A stretch of DNA of 14,754 nucleotides from Methylococcaceae bacterium (GTDB taxonomy: Bacteria; Pseudomonadota; Gammaproteobacteria; Methylococcales; Methylomonadaceae), in the NCBI GenBank assembly GCA_021647145.1, contig JAKIVF010000090.1, forward strand, positions 1-14,754, given 5' to 3'. The translations under genes and the position numbers were made by a program. Of the stretch, positions 14,520 through 14,754 are shown piece after piece. The notes beneath the pieces are model-generated. The model was not told the DNA's origin. It ran no database searches and saw only the letters and a list, made by a program, of their open reading frames with translations. Position 1 is the stretch's first letter. Every line of letters begins with the position of its first letter.

Positions 14520-14544
14520 GCCTCTAATTTTAACTTTTAGAGGC
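14520..14544 (+). promoter_or_regulatory. Hairpin covering the transposase ribosome site
   Basis: GCCTCTAA and TTAGAGGC pair perfectly over eight bases around a nine-base loop. The 3' arm contains GAGG, the only Shine-Dalgarno-like sequence before the ATG at 14552. A transcript entering from outside would hide this site. Confidence 0.5.
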
Positions 14545-14551
14545 AAAAAAA

Positions 14552-14754
14552 ATGAGTCAAAAATTTACCGAAGGATTTAAAATACAAGCCATAGAAAAAG
14601 CACTAAGCCGTTCACCCGGAATTACACTAGTAGAAATGGCAGAAACATTAGGTGTCAGTCGTTCAGCTTTACAACGATGGATTACTCAATCAAAAAATCA
14701 ACAATTAGAAACATCACTCACGGCTATGCCAACAATGACAAACAAAGAAAAACG
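14552..14754 (+). CDS. Transposase OrfA-like protein, N-terminal part (truncated by window end)
   Basis: 67 codons with no stop before the window end: MSQKFTEGFKIQAIEKALSR, then GITLVEMAETLGVSRSALQR and WITQSKNQQ. This is a HTH_Tnp_1 type helix-turn-helix, as in the first protein of IS3-family elements; residues about 5 to 50 form the DNA-binding domain. The catalytic part would be on a second frame or further on, outside the window. IS3 is the likeliest family; another element with the same N-terminal domain is possible. Confidence 0.75.
   Translation, partial: MSQKFTEGFKIQAIEKALSRSPGITLVEMAETLGVSRSALQRWITQSKNQQLETSLTAMPTMTNKEK

Larger units (their letters stand above)
14497..14754 (+). mobile_element. 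IS3-like insertion element, left part (runs off the window)
   Basis: Similarity to the first hipB stops at 14496, and unrelated sequence starts with CCCCCTGTGTCAGGATAG and leads into a transposase reading frame. The exact left end is uncertain by several bases because the right end is outside the window; TGTCAGG or TGTGTCAGG are candidates for the terminal sequence. Confidence 0.7.

Noticed and set aside
1..14754. CRISPR array, tRNA or rRNA genes
   Set aside because: No regularly spaced short repeats and no conserved tRNA or rRNA words were found on either strand.

Overview
The window reads as three blocks of different origin. Block 1 (1 to about 2110) looks like Bacteroidota, probably Flavobacteriia. 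It holds the C-terminal two thirds of a type III glutamine synthetase and, convergent to it across a shared hairpin terminator, a NarL/LuxR-type response regulator. Block 2 (about 2110 to 10351) looks like an AT-rich gammaproteobacterium, possibly of the methanotroph or sulfur-oxidiser type; this is an impression from protein style only. The join falls on the response regulator start codon. It also removes the start codon and n-region of the signal peptide of the next gene, so block 1 and block 2 are abutted abruptly, by assembly chimerism or by a real recombination.

Block 2 starts with a very large membrane sensor carrying two periplasmic binding-protein domains, one transmembrane helix, two PAS domains, GGDEF and EAL. 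A 680-base gap follows that contains a decayed membrane-protein pseudogene. After it come a pterin-4a-carbinolamine dehydratase, OxyR with both redox cysteines, a hairpin-rich spacer, a Prx5-type peroxiredoxin and glutathione reductase. OxyR, peroxiredoxin and glutathione reductase form a coherent peroxide-defence set: OxyR senses peroxide, the peroxiredoxin reduces it, and glutathione reductase supplies the reduced thiol.

Block 3 (10357 to the end) is an accessory region full of mobile elements and broken genes. A complete IS481-family element sits five bases after the gor stop codon. On its other side is only the first 87 codons of a PLD/SNF2-type helicase gene, with no matching target duplication, which suggests an IS-associated deletion. 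Next comes an intact hipBA toxin-antitoxin operon. About 470 bases (a nuclease-gene 3' fragment, the hipB promoter and operators, and the first 62 codons of hipB) occur twice, as diverged direct copies at 11824-12297 and 14025-14496. In the second copy hipB is cut by another insertion element of IS3/HTH_Tnp_1 type, whose first reading frame runs off the window. Between the copies, convergent with hipA, lies the 3' part of an endonuclease/exonuclease/phosphatase gene with a premature stop.

The most notable points are the phylum-level join at about 2110, the duplicated EEP-fragment/hipBA unit with conserved 6-6-6 operators, and a 67-base inverted repeat upstream of the peroxiredoxin that pairs fully only when read as RNA from the minus strand. 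No rRNA, tRNA or CRISPR array was seen.
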